Below are positions 34,377-42,015 of a stretch of 64,000 nt of DNA, piece by piece. Within the stretch, counting starts at the first letter, position 1; each line of letters starts with the position of its first letter. The DNA is from Thermoproteota archaeon (lineage in GTDB: Archaea > Korarchaeota > Korarchaeia > Korarchaeales > Korarchaeaceae). Below the pieces are notes generated by a model. It saw only the letters and a list, made by a program, of their open reading frames with translations, was not told the origin of the DNA and searched no databases. The translations under genes and the position numbers were made by a program. The DNA lies in assembly GCA_027491395.1 (NCBI GenBank), contig JAOZFI010000041.1:62001-126000 (forward strand), given 5' to 3'.

Positions 34377-35093
34377 CTAGATCAAACTATTCCTCCAATT
34401 TTTGGCCCTGAGAACTATCCTCTTGATCATAGCAGTTTCGAACATTCTCCTCTCATCGGGGTACAGCAGCAGGTAGGGTGTATCTTCCCTCAGCCCAGGG
34501 ATTACTCTATGGAGGGGCCTGGTGTCAGAGATGTGTACAGCCACGCCAACGAGCTTCCTATGAGCTAACATAATGGCTGGAGTATGATCGTGAATGTACA
34601 CGACGCCCAACCTTGGATCCGCAAGTCTATCCGCTATTTCCTTGGAATTACTACCAATCAGCTCAAACGCTGCGTACTGATCCCTGCCCAACCTAGTCAC
34701 TAGGGCTTGAAGCTTCCTTGCGGCGACTAACGGATTGCCCTCGTAAGGTCTCTGGGAGGGTCTGATGACCAGGAAATCAGCATTTATGGAGTAAGCGAGC
34801 CTCATAGCCTCCTCAACACTCTTGATGGAGGCCTCCGCTATGTGGGGATTAGTGCTGAACACGTTCACATCGCTCACAGGAGATCTCACTGCCACTATCG
34901 TGTCAAGTTCCCTCACAACCGTTCTCAGGTGGGATATGACTGACCTGTGGAGCAGGGATGGCAGGTAGCGCGGAGGCTCCGTGGAGACCACGACACCCTC
35001 GCATCCGGACCTGACCAGTAGCATGACCACCTCAGGGAGCTCAGCTCCCCACATGAAGTCAGTCGAACACAAAAGCCTCAAACCCTTCGTCAA
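34377..35093 (-). CDS. Xylose-isomerase-like TIM-barrel protein
   Basis: The pattern is that of sugar phosphate isomerase/AP-endonuclease-2-like barrels: an alternating strand-helix layout, DVNVFSTNPHIAEASIKSVEEAMRLAYSI, FLVIRPSQ, FELIGSN, VVYIHDHTP, and HISDTRPLHRVIPG near the C-terminus. Metal ligands are less complete than in endonuclease IV. It starts at TTG 35093 behind GGGGGTAA. I first considered the RNase P p30 subunit, but the barrel motifs fit this family better. Function is unknown. Confidence 0.6.
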   Translation of the reverse strand: MTKGLRLLCSTDFMWGAELPEVVMLLVRSGCEGVVVSTEPPRYLPSLLHRSVISHLRTVVRELDTIVAVRSPVSDVNVFSTNPHIAEASIKSVEEAMRLAYSINADFLVIRPSQRPYEGNPLVAARKLQALVTRLGRDQYAAFELIGSNSKEIADRLADPRLGVVYIHDHTPAIMLAHRKLVGVAVHISDTRPLHRVIPGLREDTPYLLLYPDERRMFETAMIKRIVLRAKNWRNSLI

Positions 35094-35697
35094 GATTACC
35101 CCCTTGCTTCCGGGTAGAATTTCGATCCTTGTAGGTATATAATTTTGATCTTAAATATGCAAGATTTACCCATCTCTGGCCCCAATGGTTCGAGATATCT
35201 TTTTCAAAACGATGATTTACTGAAAATTATTCTGAGACAGGTATTCTAAGATCTTACAACCAATCTGTCACAATATAGGGGCTCTCATCGGGAGGGAAAG
35301 GTTATTATACGGCTATAGAAGATGAAAGGTCACAGCATAGATTTGTTCTTAGATACCCCAAGTATTCTATCTCCTTGCATGATACCAAATCCGTTAATGC
35401 TATCATCAATAATATACACACTAAAATTTATTTAGGATAGTAAATTTCAATAAAATAGAATTATTCAATACAACAATGGATAAATATACATTGTTAGATT
35501 TATATTCTTTCTGAGCATTGGAAACCCTTCTATCATTTACTGGATTGTAGAGGGATACCATACCACTGATAAGGCTATCGAGATATAGGCAATTACTTCG
35601 ATCGATCGATTCTTCGCCGAGAAAATAGAAAAGCTTATATTTAATCTTCCATTGTTTGAATACGGCCCTATAAGGGTTTGTCAAGAGGTGAGACTAT
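35094..35697. other. 604-bp AT-rich non-coding spacer upstream of the histone gene
   Basis: I see no convincing gene; the one open frame (87 codons, reverse) is AT-biased and resembles no protein I know. The stretch holds several TATA-like elements, a GATCGATCGAT run near 35600, and the histone promoter at its right end. It is clearly more AT-rich than its neighbours. Possibilities are a replication origin, a small RNA or decayed sequence, and none is demonstrated. Confidence 0.55.
35634..35645 (+). promoter_or_regulatory. Histone gene TATA box
   Basis: CTTATATTTAAT preceded by purine-rich AGAAAAG resembles BRE plus TATA. It lies about 58 nt before the histone ATG, which has AAGAGGTGAG as ribosome-binding site. 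Confidence 0.6.
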
Positions 35698-35928
35698 ATG
35701 CCCCAGAAGCCTGCCAAGCATCTACCCCTTGCTCCCGTATACCGGATCATAAAGGAGGCCGGCGCTGAGAGGGTCAGCGATGACGCTAAGGCCAGGCTAG
35801 CCTACTATCTTGAGAAGTTCGCTTACGAGGTAGGCAAGTACGCTGTTGACCTAGCCAGACACGCCAAGAGGAAGACCGTCACCGACAGAGACATCGAGCT
35901 GGCCGTAGAGGCCATCTGGAAGAAGTAA
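35698..35928 (+). CDS. Archaeal histone
   Basis: This 76-residue protein is one histone fold: LPLAPVYRIIKEAGAERVSDDAKARLAYYLEKFA, then a long central helix with KYAVDLARHAKRKTVTDRDIELA and a final short helix. The paired R-T/D contact (KTVTDRDIE) typical of archaeal histones is present, and tails are minimal. It wraps chromosomal DNA. It has a strong promoter and ribosome-binding site, as expected for an abundant protein. Confidence 0.96.
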   Translation: MPQKPAKHLPLAPVYRIIKEAGAERVSDDAKARLAYYLEKFAYEVGKYAVDLARHAKRKTVTDRDIELAVEAIWKK

Positions 35929-36029
35929 GCCGGCCTCCCTAACCCTCTTTCTTTTAACTCGATTATACGGCCTCATCGGAACTGGGAACTACTCCTTTCA
36001 TAATAGTCTAACTCGTTCAACTGTGAAAC

Positions 36030-36103
36030 GGGCCCGGGGGGACTTGAACCCCCGACCTGCGGCTCCGAAGGCCGCCGCTCTATCCTTGCTGAGCTACGGG
36101 CCC
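36030..36103 (-). tRNA. tRNA-Arg (anticodon TCG)
   Basis: The reverse strand folds as a standard cloverleaf: acceptor GGGCCCG/CGGGCCC, D arm GCTC/GAGC, anticodon stem GCGGC/GCCGC with loop CTTCGGA (anticodon TCG, arginine), and T arm GGGGG/CCCCC with TTCAAGT. It is 74 nt with no intron, and the 3' CCA is not encoded. The anticodon would read CGN codons, of which CGA is the exact match. Confidence 0.95.
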
Positions 36104-36147
36104 CCAGAAGATGGGATCCTTCGGGCTTAATAGTGTATGCCCTCTAG

Positions 36148-37335
36148 TCACTCTCCCTTCCCACCCTTAATCACCTGTCTGCTGAAGAAGTAGGCCCCTA
36201 CTAGCAGCATCACCACCGATAATACGAGCAAGGTCCAATCACCCTCTGCCAGCTTGGCTCCGACCAGACCGAAGAATGTAGCTCTTGGGACGATTGCTAG
36301 TACATTCGCCAATACGAAGACGAGGAAATTCATCCCGACAGCTCCGGCCACGTAAGAGGTGACATCTAAGGGAAGAAATGGGATAAGCCTAGTTATGAAG
36401 ACCAGCCAGCCACCCCACCTGTCAAACCACGAGTAGACCTTCCTCAACAGGTCCTCCCTTATGTAGTACTCTAGGATCCTCTTTCCCAAAGCCCTAGCGA
36501 TGAAGTAGTTGATGATCGAGCCGACAGCTATCCCCATACCACCATATATCCCCACCTCAACAGGACTCATGCCCAAAGCCCCAGCAGCGACTAGGACAGC
36601 ATCCGCAGGTATGGGTGAGATCACGGCTTGGAGAATCATCGCAGCGAAGAGACCTATTGCCCCATGTCTCCTGACGAAAGAAGAGATCTCCTCTGCCATG
36701 GCTTGATAATGTTCCAGATGCTCTCCTATGAATCTGACTTGATACACATTGCCGAGAAGAGCTAAGGAGGTGAGGAAGCCAAAGCTGCTAGGCCTCATAC
36801 TCAGTTTACTCAGGAAAATAACGACCACGAATCCCTCCAGCAAGTAGAGCCCCCAAAATGGAGAAGGAGGTTCAGCAATCAGTTGAGCCAGTACGGGTGG
36901 TAGGGAGGCTATCGAGGAGATCGCTATGGCCCTCCTAATGGAAACCCCAGATGAGGTCAGCAAGGCCATGGAAAGGCCGCTCCCCCCAAACCCTATCGAG
37001 CTAACGCCTTGAGCGAATCCAGACACAAAACCATCCATAGCATCAGGATTTCGACCTTCTTCTACAGAGAGAAGTCCCCACCTGAGAAAAGCTACAGCTA
37101 AAAGTCCGATTAATGAGAGACCAGCTACTATTAACCCTCCCATAGTGGGATCGACGTAATTCAGCCACCCTCTCAGTAAGAAGGTTAGTAACGAGGAGGT
37201 CATCAGGGCAGATACCGCCGCCTTAGGCTCCAACCCCTCCCTAGCTAGGTATATCCCCGGTATTCCAGCGAGGTGTCCCGAGGGAAGGGGCCATACGGGT
37301 ATCCACTCTAGGAGCCCGGCGGCGTACTCCAGCAT
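36148..37335 (-). CDS. Fusion of a UppP/BacA-like domain and a DedA-family domain
   Basis: Residues 1-200 match undecaprenyl-pyrophosphate phosphatase topology: GLLEWIPVWPLPSGHLAG (7-24) is the first active-site motif, and GFAQGVSSIGFGGSGLSMALL (106-126) aligns with the second (canonical PGxSRSGxT), but its arginine is glycine. Residues 215-390 are a DedA/SNARE-associated domain: QAVISPIPADAVLVAAGALG (236-255) and FITRLIPFLPLDVTSYVAG (313-331) with the key Arg316. BacA-type enzymes dephosphorylate lipid-carrier pyrophosphate, and some DedA proteins flip the monophosphate. One polypeptide could thus recycle a polyprenyl (dolichyl) carrier. Loss of the arginine makes phosphatase activity uncertain. 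The ATG is 25 nt from a shared TATA. Confidence 0.75.
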   Translation of the reverse strand: MLEYAAGLLEWIPVWPLPSGHLAGIPGIYLAREGLEPKAAVSALMTSSLLTFLLRGWLNYVDPTMGGLIVAGLSLIGLLAVAFLRWGLLSVEEGRNPDAMDGFVSGFAQGVSSIGFGGSGLSMALLTSSGVSIRRAIAISSIASLPPVLAQLIAEPPSPFWGLYLLEGFVVVIFLSKLSMRPSSFGFLTSLALLGNVYQVRFIGEHLEHYQAMAEEISSFVRRHGAIGLFAAMILQAVISPIPADAVLVAAGALGMSPVEVGIYGGMGIAVGSIINYFIARALGKRILEYYIREDLLRKVYSWFDRWGGWLVFITRLIPFLPLDVTSYVAGAVGMNFLVFVLANVLAIVPRATFFGLVGAKLAEGDWTLLVLSVVMLLVGAYFFSRQVIKGGKGE

Positions 37336-37354
37336 ATGCAGGATGATAAAGTTT

Positions 37355-37365
37355 CAAATATTAAT
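37355..37365. promoter_or_regulatory. Shared divergent TATA element, UppP-DedA fusion / TIM-barrel gene
   Basis: CAAATATTAAT lies midway in the 46-bp spacer between ATG 37335 (reverse) and ATG 37382 (forward), about 22-25 nt from each. Confidence 0.5.
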
Positions 37366-37381
37366 AGTGGTTGGTGGCTTG

Positions 37382-38182
37382 ATGGTCGACTTCACCTACG
37401 GGGGGATGAACAACCCCCATAGAGACCTGATGGAGGAGATAGAATCCATTCTGGAGCTCGGTTTGGATTACGTAGAAATAACGGTCGAATGGCCCTATTC
37501 ATGGGTAGACACGATTCTCAATCATATAGTCGAGCTGAATGATCTGGCCAGTTCTCACAACTCCTTTTACCTGATACACTCCCCTTGGTACTTGGAGGTA
37601 GGCCATCCCTATGATGAGGTTAGGAAGGGGGCCCTCAAGGAGGCTTTCAAGGTCTTAGATATCGCCGCCAGACTGGAATCCCCCTACGCAACCTTTCACC
37701 CCTTCACCCCAGGATGGCTAGCCGCCATCAGGGAGAAGGCTAGGGAGTTCAATGTAGCGGGTTTCAGGGAGCTGGTTGCATATTCCAAGGAGAAGGGGGT
37801 TCAAGTACTGGTCGAGAATGTGGATCACGGTGCCTTCAGGTCGCCCTCCGATATAAGGTACCTAGTGGATAACGTTCCAGAGCTGTTCGTCACCCTCGAT
37901 ATCGGACACACCTTCCTCAATGGAGGTGTGGATAAGCTCAAATCCTACATAAACAAGCTCGGCAGTGAGATCATGCATCTACACGCCCACGACAATGACC
38001 TCAACAGGGATCTTCACCTCCCCATAGGAGCTGGCAGGATACCGTGGAATGAGACTGTTGAGGAGATCAGGTCTTGGGGATACAAGGGTACGGTGACATT
38101 GGAACCCCACGTATCGGACATTGACTACTTAAGGATATCTAGGGATAAGCTCTCATCCCTACTTGAGGCTCCAAGCCACTAA
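37382..38182 (+). CDS. Sugar phosphate isomerase/epimerase-like TIM-barrel protein
   Basis: This is an AP-endonuclease-2/xylose-isomerase-like barrel with metal-binding residues at strand ends: EITVEWPYSW, YLIHSPWYLEVGHP, ATFHPFTPG, VLVENVDHG, VTLDIGHTF, MHLHAHDNDLNRDLHLPIGAGRIPW, and VTLEPHV. The full Glu/His/Asp ligand set suggests an active metalloenzyme on sugars or polyols; endonuclease activity is less likely. I chose ATG 37382 over 37343 because the TATA position would exclude the latter. It converges on the PAP2-like gene with a 24-bp overlap. Confidence 0.78.
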   Translation: MVDFTYGGMNNPHRDLMEEIESILELGLDYVEITVEWPYSWVDTILNHIVELNDLASSHNSFYLIHSPWYLEVGHPYDEVRKGALKEAFKVLDIAARLESPYATFHPFTPGWLAAIREKAREFNVAGFRELVAYSKEKGVQVLVENVDHGAFRSPSDIRYLVDNVPELFVTLDIGHTFLNGGVDKLKSYINKLGSEIMHLHAHDNDLNRDLHLPIGAGRIPWNETVEEIRSWGYKGTVTLEPHVSDIDYLRISRDKLSSLLEAPSH

Positions 38183-38725
38183 ACATGTGGCAGAGGTTAT
38201 TAGGACGGAGACCACCATGCCCAGCAGGATCTGACCCAGTGTGTGGGAGCCTGATCTCCATCTGGACCAAGCCAAAACGGGGACCAAGGCCATCAGCAGA
38301 GCTCCTAGGGGATAATTCCCTAAGATCATTAAGAAGGTGGCCGGACCAGCTAGGCCCGCCATGTGAACACTCACCTTGGTGGCGCAGTGATTGATCACGG
38401 CTATTGCTAGTGTGACCGCCAGATAAGATAGGGAGAGAACGGCCATCGGGCATGAGCCCAGTGATGTAAGCAATACAGTGGCTACAGAATAGCAGACTAT
38501 GGCCTGAGCGAAAAAGGGACCTCTAGCGTACCTATCCGGGACGAGGATGTCCATCTCCCCTGAGAGAGACTTCTTCACAACGTTGGCCACGGGGCAGATG
38601 ACGATCAACAGGAAGGACACTATGAGGCTCAAGAGATCTGGGTACATGGCATAGACTCCTAGAGACGAGATGGCTGCTATGGTCACCGGTGACAGCAGCA
38701 GGGCTATGGCTCTGTGAGTGTCCAT
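38159..38725 (-). CDS. PAP2-like membrane protein, probably lipid-phosphatase related
   Basis: Six hydrophobic segments span the 188 residues. The order KKSLSGEMDILVPDR (motif 1 region), KVSVHMAGLAGPATF (in the place of SGH) and SRWRSGSHTLGQILLG (R-x5-H of motif 3, with Gln where Asp is usual) matches the PAP2 phosphatase superfamily. Ser and Asp variations mean activity is uncertain. Lipid-linked pyrophosphate is a plausible substrate because a UppP-DedA fusion is nearby. Its ATG lies 25 nt from a TATA shared with dtdA. Confidence 0.65.
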   Translation of the reverse strand: MDTHRAIALLLSPVTIAAISSLGVYAMYPDLLSLIVSFLLIVICPVANVVKKSLSGEMDILVPDRYARGPFFAQAIVCYSVATVLLTSLGSCPMAVLSLSYLAVTLAIAVINHCATKVSVHMAGLAGPATFLMILGNYPLGALLMALVPVLAWSRWRSGSHTLGQILLGMVVSVLITSATCLVAWSLK

Positions 38726-38744
38726 CGGTGGCCAATCCTAGGTT

Positions 38745-38756
38745 GATTTAAAAAAG
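38745..38756. promoter_or_regulatory. Shared divergent TATA element, PAP2-like gene / dtdA
   Basis: GATTTAAAAAAG is centred 25 nt from the reverse ATG (38725) and 27 nt from the forward ATG (38777). Both mRNAs are predicted leaderless. Confidence 0.6.
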
Positions 38757-38776
38757 AGTTTCCCCGCCTAAAACCT

Positions 38777-39631
38777 ATGAAAACGAAAGTTTCCCTCCTT
38801 TACTCATTGAGAGATCCAGCGGGCAGGAACATGGCCTCCGAGATAAGTGAGAGGTTGGGGGAGCAATTCGATTTGAGAGGTAAGAGCATAGAGTTAGTCA
38901 GCTTCGAGAGGGAGATTCTCTACGTAAAAAGCTGTGAGGAGCTTGGAGTATCCGATTTTGACTACGTGGTGGTACTCTCTAGGCATAGCGGTACCCCTCA
39001 CAGACCCATACTTACTGCTCATGTCCCTGGGAACTTCGGTCGGGCTAAGTATGGGGGCGAGTCCTTCAAGCTGGGCATAGCAATACCCTCCCTCATGAAG
39101 GAGTACTTGGTGGCCGCCTCTAAGAGGGTGGAAGGGACGGGATATTCTGTGGGATTCGAGCCGACCCACCATGGTCCCACCATCGAAAAGCCCATAGCCT
39201 TCTTGGAGATAGGCTGCGATGAGGAAGCTTGGAACGATCCCAATGGAATAAGAATGGCAGCGGAATCCGTAGTAGAGGCGCTGGAGAACTGGACCGTGGG
39301 TAAATACATCCCGACAATAGCTTTTGGTGGCCCACACGTGAACGACCACTTCACTAGGGTGGAACTCAAGACGATGTATGCGATCGGCCACACGGCGAGG
39401 AAGCTAGATGCCAGCTGGGTCGATGTTACCATGGTAAGGCAGGCGATCGAGAGGAACGGAGAACCGCCCGAAATGGCCATAGTCGATAACAAGGGTTTGA
39501 AGGGAGAGGATCGGGAGAGGATAGAGACGGCTTTAAGGGAGATCGGACTGAGGATGGTTAGGGTAAAAAAACTCCTGAGGGAGGGAATTGAGGTCTGGGA
39601 AGAGCAGGGGGGTCAAAAGGAAGAAGTATAG
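38777..39631 (+). CDS. dtdA: Archaeal D-aminoacyl-tRNA deacylase
   Basis: This 284-residue protein matches the archaeal/plant DtdA (DTD2) family: LLYSLRDPAGRNMA at the start, VVLSRHSGTPHRPILTAHVPGNFG, FEPTHHGPT, FGGPHVNDHFT and a GHTARKLD segment. The enzyme removes D-amino acids and aldehyde adducts from tRNA and uses zinc. It is unrelated to bacterial DTD. The ATG is 27 nt from the TATA centre, giving a leaderless message. The next gene overlaps its 3' end by 44 nt. Confidence 0.93.
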   Translation: MKTKVSLLYSLRDPAGRNMASEISERLGEQFDLRGKSIELVSFEREILYVKSCEELGVSDFDYVVVLSRHSGTPHRPILTAHVPGNFGRAKYGGESFKLGIAIPSLMKEYLVAASKRVEGTGYSVGFEPTHHGPTIEKPIAFLEIGCDEEAWNDPNGIRMAAESVVEALENWTVGKYIPTIAFGGPHVNDHFTRVELKTMYAIGHTARKLDASWVDVTMVRQAIERNGEPPEMAIVDNKGLKGEDRERIETALREIGLRMVRVKKLLREGIEVWEEQGGQKEEV

Positions 39632-39950
39632 AACCCCCTTCTTCTTCGATAGAACGGTTCCTAGAGACCTCTACTTCTCCATCCAGAGGAGACTGAACTA
39701 TCTAGGATACGGAGCTGTCTGGCAACCAAGAAGCGCGGTTAAGGGCAGGAATAGGGATATAAGGGAGATACTAGATTACTGCGTGGCTAGGGGGATAAAA
39801 CTGTACATCACATTTTCAAGGAGAATTACCATTCCACCTGAATACGAAAATAAAATAAAACTAATTAGGCTTAAAGGTGGAAGAAAGAAAACTATAAATA
39901 AGATTTTGGCTCTTTTATTTATAGAGCTCGCTTCTAGGGAAAAGAATTAA
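39588..39950 (+). CDS. Small protein of unknown function, possibly PIN-like
   Basis: I do not recognise it securely. The 120 residues begin very basic (RSGKSRGVKRKK), then PFFFDRTVPRDLYFSIQRRLNYLG, DIREILDYCVARGIKLYITFSR and a Lys-rich C-terminus. An acidic residue at the end of the first strand, a helix, then a second strand after REILDY recalls small DUF5615/Mut7-C PIN-like nucleases, but the match is weak. It begins at TTG inside dtdA, behind GAGGGA, and its 3' half is AT-rich compared with its neighbours. Confidence 0.5.
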   Translation: MRSGKSRGVKRKKYRTPFFFDRTVPRDLYFSIQRRLNYLGYGAVWQPRSAVKGRNRDIREILDYCVARGIKLYITFSRRITIPPEYENKIKLIRLKGGRKKTINKILALLFIELASREKN

Positions 39951-39990
39951 TAAACCGGTGACCCATTGAACTCGGGGAGGATATAGGGAA

Positions 39991-40305
39991 TTGCTGAGTT
40001 TCCGGCCTTCCGAGGATGAGGAAGGTGAAAGTAGACGTATCGTAGTCAGGAGACTCGTATTGGATGTAGTAAAGCCACACAACCCTAACATAGTCGACAT
40101 GGCCGAGGGGCTCTCCGAGCTGAAGGGAGTCAAGAAGGTGGATATAGAGGTGAAGGATTACGACTCCACGATCGAGAGGCTGAAGATAATCTTGGAGGGA
40201 GACGACCTAGACTACGACGAGATAGTGAAGGTGATCAGGTACTACGGGGGGAATGTGGCGAGCCTCGATGGGGTTACGGTCGAGACCGAGTCTGGATCGG
40301 AGTGA
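39991..40305 (+). CDS. DUF211 family protein
   Basis: Residues 17-100 match DUF211: VVRRLVLDVVKPHNPNIVDMAEGLSEL, GVKKVDIEVKDYDSTIERLKIILEGDDLDYDEI, then YYGGNVASLDGV. This is a small ferredoxin-like fold found mainly in archaea; known structures show an oligomer, but the role is unclear. The start is TTG 39991, the only possible initiator in frame. The 3' end overlaps the methylthiotransferase gene by about 50 nt. Confidence 0.85.
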   Translation: MLSFRPSEDEEGESRRIVVRRLVLDVVKPHNPNIVDMAEGLSELKGVKKVDIEVKDYDSTIERLKIILEGDDLDYDEIVKVIRYYGGNVASLDGVTVETESGSE

Positions 40306-41620
40306 GTTCAGGTTCTATCTGGAGACTCACGGCTGCTCAATGAACAGATCAGACTCCCAAATAATGGAAAGCCTGCTCAAGAAGGCAGGCTGGACAAGAG
40401 TGGATAGACCGGAGGAAGCTGACGTTCTCATTCTGAACACATGTAATGTGAAGAAGCCCACTGAGCAGAGGATGCTTCACAGGGCCAAGGTGCTATCAGA
40501 GTATGGTCCCCTCATAGCGGCAGGATGCATGGCTAAGTCTCAACCCGAGCTGCTCAGGCCCTACTCTAAGGTCTTGATGGCGCCCAGATCCATAGATAGC
40601 ATTGTAGAGGCCGCATTCTTAGCTCTAGAGGGGAAAGAGGGGGAGTTCTTGGAGTGGAAGAGGCTGGATAAGGCCTCATATGATAGGGACCCCGCGAATC
40701 TAATCGGGATAGTTCCCATCGCCGAGGGCTGTCTAGGTTCCTGCACTTACTGCATAACTAAGCTGGCTAGGGGAGGACTGACTAGCTTCCCCAAGGAGAG
40801 CATCATCGACAGAATCTGGGACTTCCTGAACAGGGGGGTAGTGGAGATCTGGTTGACAGCGGAGGACACCGGGGTGTATGGTTGGGATATCGGGACCGAT
40901 CTACCGGACCTATTGGACGGTATCACCTCGCTTAAGGGGGAGTTCAGGATCAGGGTTGGAATGATGACCCCTAACTCCGCCCTGAGGATAGCTGATAGGT
41001 TGCTCGACTCATTCGAGAGCCCTAAACTGTACAAATTCTTCCATTTACCGGTTCAGAGCGGTTCAAACAGGATCCTCAGGTTGATGGGAAGGGACTACAC
41101 GGTGGAGGAGTTCATCTCCCTAGTGAAGCGCATAAGGGAGTGGTACGAGGACTCCACCATAAGCACTGACATCATAGTTGGATTCCCAGGTGAAACGGAG
41201 GACGATTTCCATCGAACTCTGAAGCTCTTGGAGGAGATAGAGCCGGATGTAGTGAACCTGAGCAGGTTTGGACCCAGACCCAAGACGAAGGCCGCCTCAT
41301 TACCCCAACTCCCCGCTAGCGTGATCAAGAGGAGAAGCAAGGTGGCGATGGAACTGATAGAGGAGATAAAGGAGAGAAGGAACGAGAGGTTTTTGGGGAG
41401 GGATCTGGTGGTACTCGCCTCAGAGATCACCCCTAAGGGGACTCAAGGCAGGACCCCTTCATACAAACCCGTGGCCTTGGGGCAGGTCGAACCCGGATAC
41501 TTCTATGAAGTCATCATCGAGGGCTTCAAGGGCAACTACTTGCTAGGGCGGGTTGTAAGAAGACTCGGGAGGGCGGGCCTCAACTTTAACGTCCAAGTAG
41601 AGGAGTGCCCGTCTAGATAA
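40253..41620 (+). CDS. tRNA N6-threonylcarbamoyladenosine methylthiotransferase (e-MtaB type)
   Basis: All MTTase parts are present. The N-terminal UPF0004 domain has three cysteines (ETHGCSMNRSD, LNTCNVK, AAGCMAK). The radical SAM core has CLGSCTYC and a C-terminal TRAM domain ends the protein. This form makes ms2t6A37 in tRNAs that read ANN codons, using two Fe-S clusters. The archaeal/eukaryotic e-MtaB (CDKAL1-like) assignment rests on overall pattern and on KPTEQRMLHRAK. The start is ATG 40253 or 40268, both inside DUF211. Confidence 0.9.
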   Translation: MWRASMGLRSRPSLDRSEFRFYLETHGCSMNRSDSQIMESLLKKAGWTRVDRPEEADVLILNTCNVKKPTEQRMLHRAKVLSEYGPLIAAGCMAKSQPELLRPYSKVLMAPRSIDSIVEAAFLALEGKEGEFLEWKRLDKASYDRDPANLIGIVPIAEGCLGSCTYCITKLARGGLTSFPKESIIDRIWDFLNRGVVEIWLTAEDTGVYGWDIGTDLPDLLDGITSLKGEFRIRVGMMTPNSALRIADRLLDSFESPKLYKFFHLPVQSGSNRILRLMGRDYTVEEFISLVKRIREWYEDSTISTDIIVGFPGETEDDFHRTLKLLEEIEPDVVNLSRFGPRPKTKAASLPQLPASVIKRRSKVAMELIEEIKERRNERFLGRDLVVLASEITPKGTQGRTPSYKPVALGQVEPGYFYEVIIEGFKGNYLLGRVVRRLGRAGLNFNVQVEECPSR

Positions 41621-41646
41621 GTCCCGTGAAAAAGGTAGATGGGAGA

Positions 41647-42015
41647 TCAAGACCTGTCTAACCCGCTCTTCACCTCCACCGCATTTTGCTGCTTGGGCTT
41701 AAACAGCTTGACTAGGGCCTTGTACACATTCCAAGCCCACGTCTCATCTGAGAATCCTACCACATTGACGGTAGCGTAAGAGTGTTCCGGCCATGTGTGT
41801 ATGGCTACGTAACCCTTTCTCATCATGAGGAAGCCGCTTACGCCATACGGCTCGAACTCGTGTACGTGCACATGTACGCTCTCCTCTCCGACCTCCTCAG
41901 CTAACCTCCTCAGCATCTCCTCCATGAGGGAGGGGGAATCCAATATCTCCCTATCCTCCACATCGTAGAGCTCCGCGATCACCTGCGTCTCTTTAGGCCT
42001 TACTTCAGAGTTCAT
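41647..42015 (-). CDS. SpeD-like protein lacking the pyruvoyl-forming serine
   Basis: The 122 residues align with archaeal AdoMet/arginine decarboxylases: KETQVIAELYDVEDREIL, VHVHVHEFEPYGVSGFLMM, then AIHTWPEHSYATVNVVGF. In active SpeD the segment before IHTWPE is ESHxS and its Ser becomes the pyruvoyl group after self-cleavage. Here it reads RKGYVA, so that Ser is Gly and the Glu is Lys. The proton-donor Cys in the following TCG is also missing. Decarboxylation by the known mechanism is therefore not expected. It overlaps the UPF0173 gene by 11 bp. Role unknown. Confidence 0.85.
   Translation of the reverse strand: MNSEVRPKETQVIAELYDVEDREILDSPSLMEEMLRRLAEEVGEESVHVHVHEFEPYGVSGFLMMRKGYVAIHTWPEHSYATVNVVGFSDETWAWNVYKALVKLFKPKQQNAVEVKSGLDRS

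Noticed and set aside
34377-35093. RNase P protein subunit p30
   Set aside because: Length and barrel fold first suggested Rpp30, but the motifs (VNVFSTNPHIAEASIKSVEEA, HISDTRPLHRVIPG) fit xylose-isomerase-like barrels better, and I see no p30-specific signature.
35421-35684. 87-codon reverse ORF in the AT-rich island
   Set aside because: AT-biased composition, no ribosome-binding site, overlaps the histone promoter and resembles nothing known.
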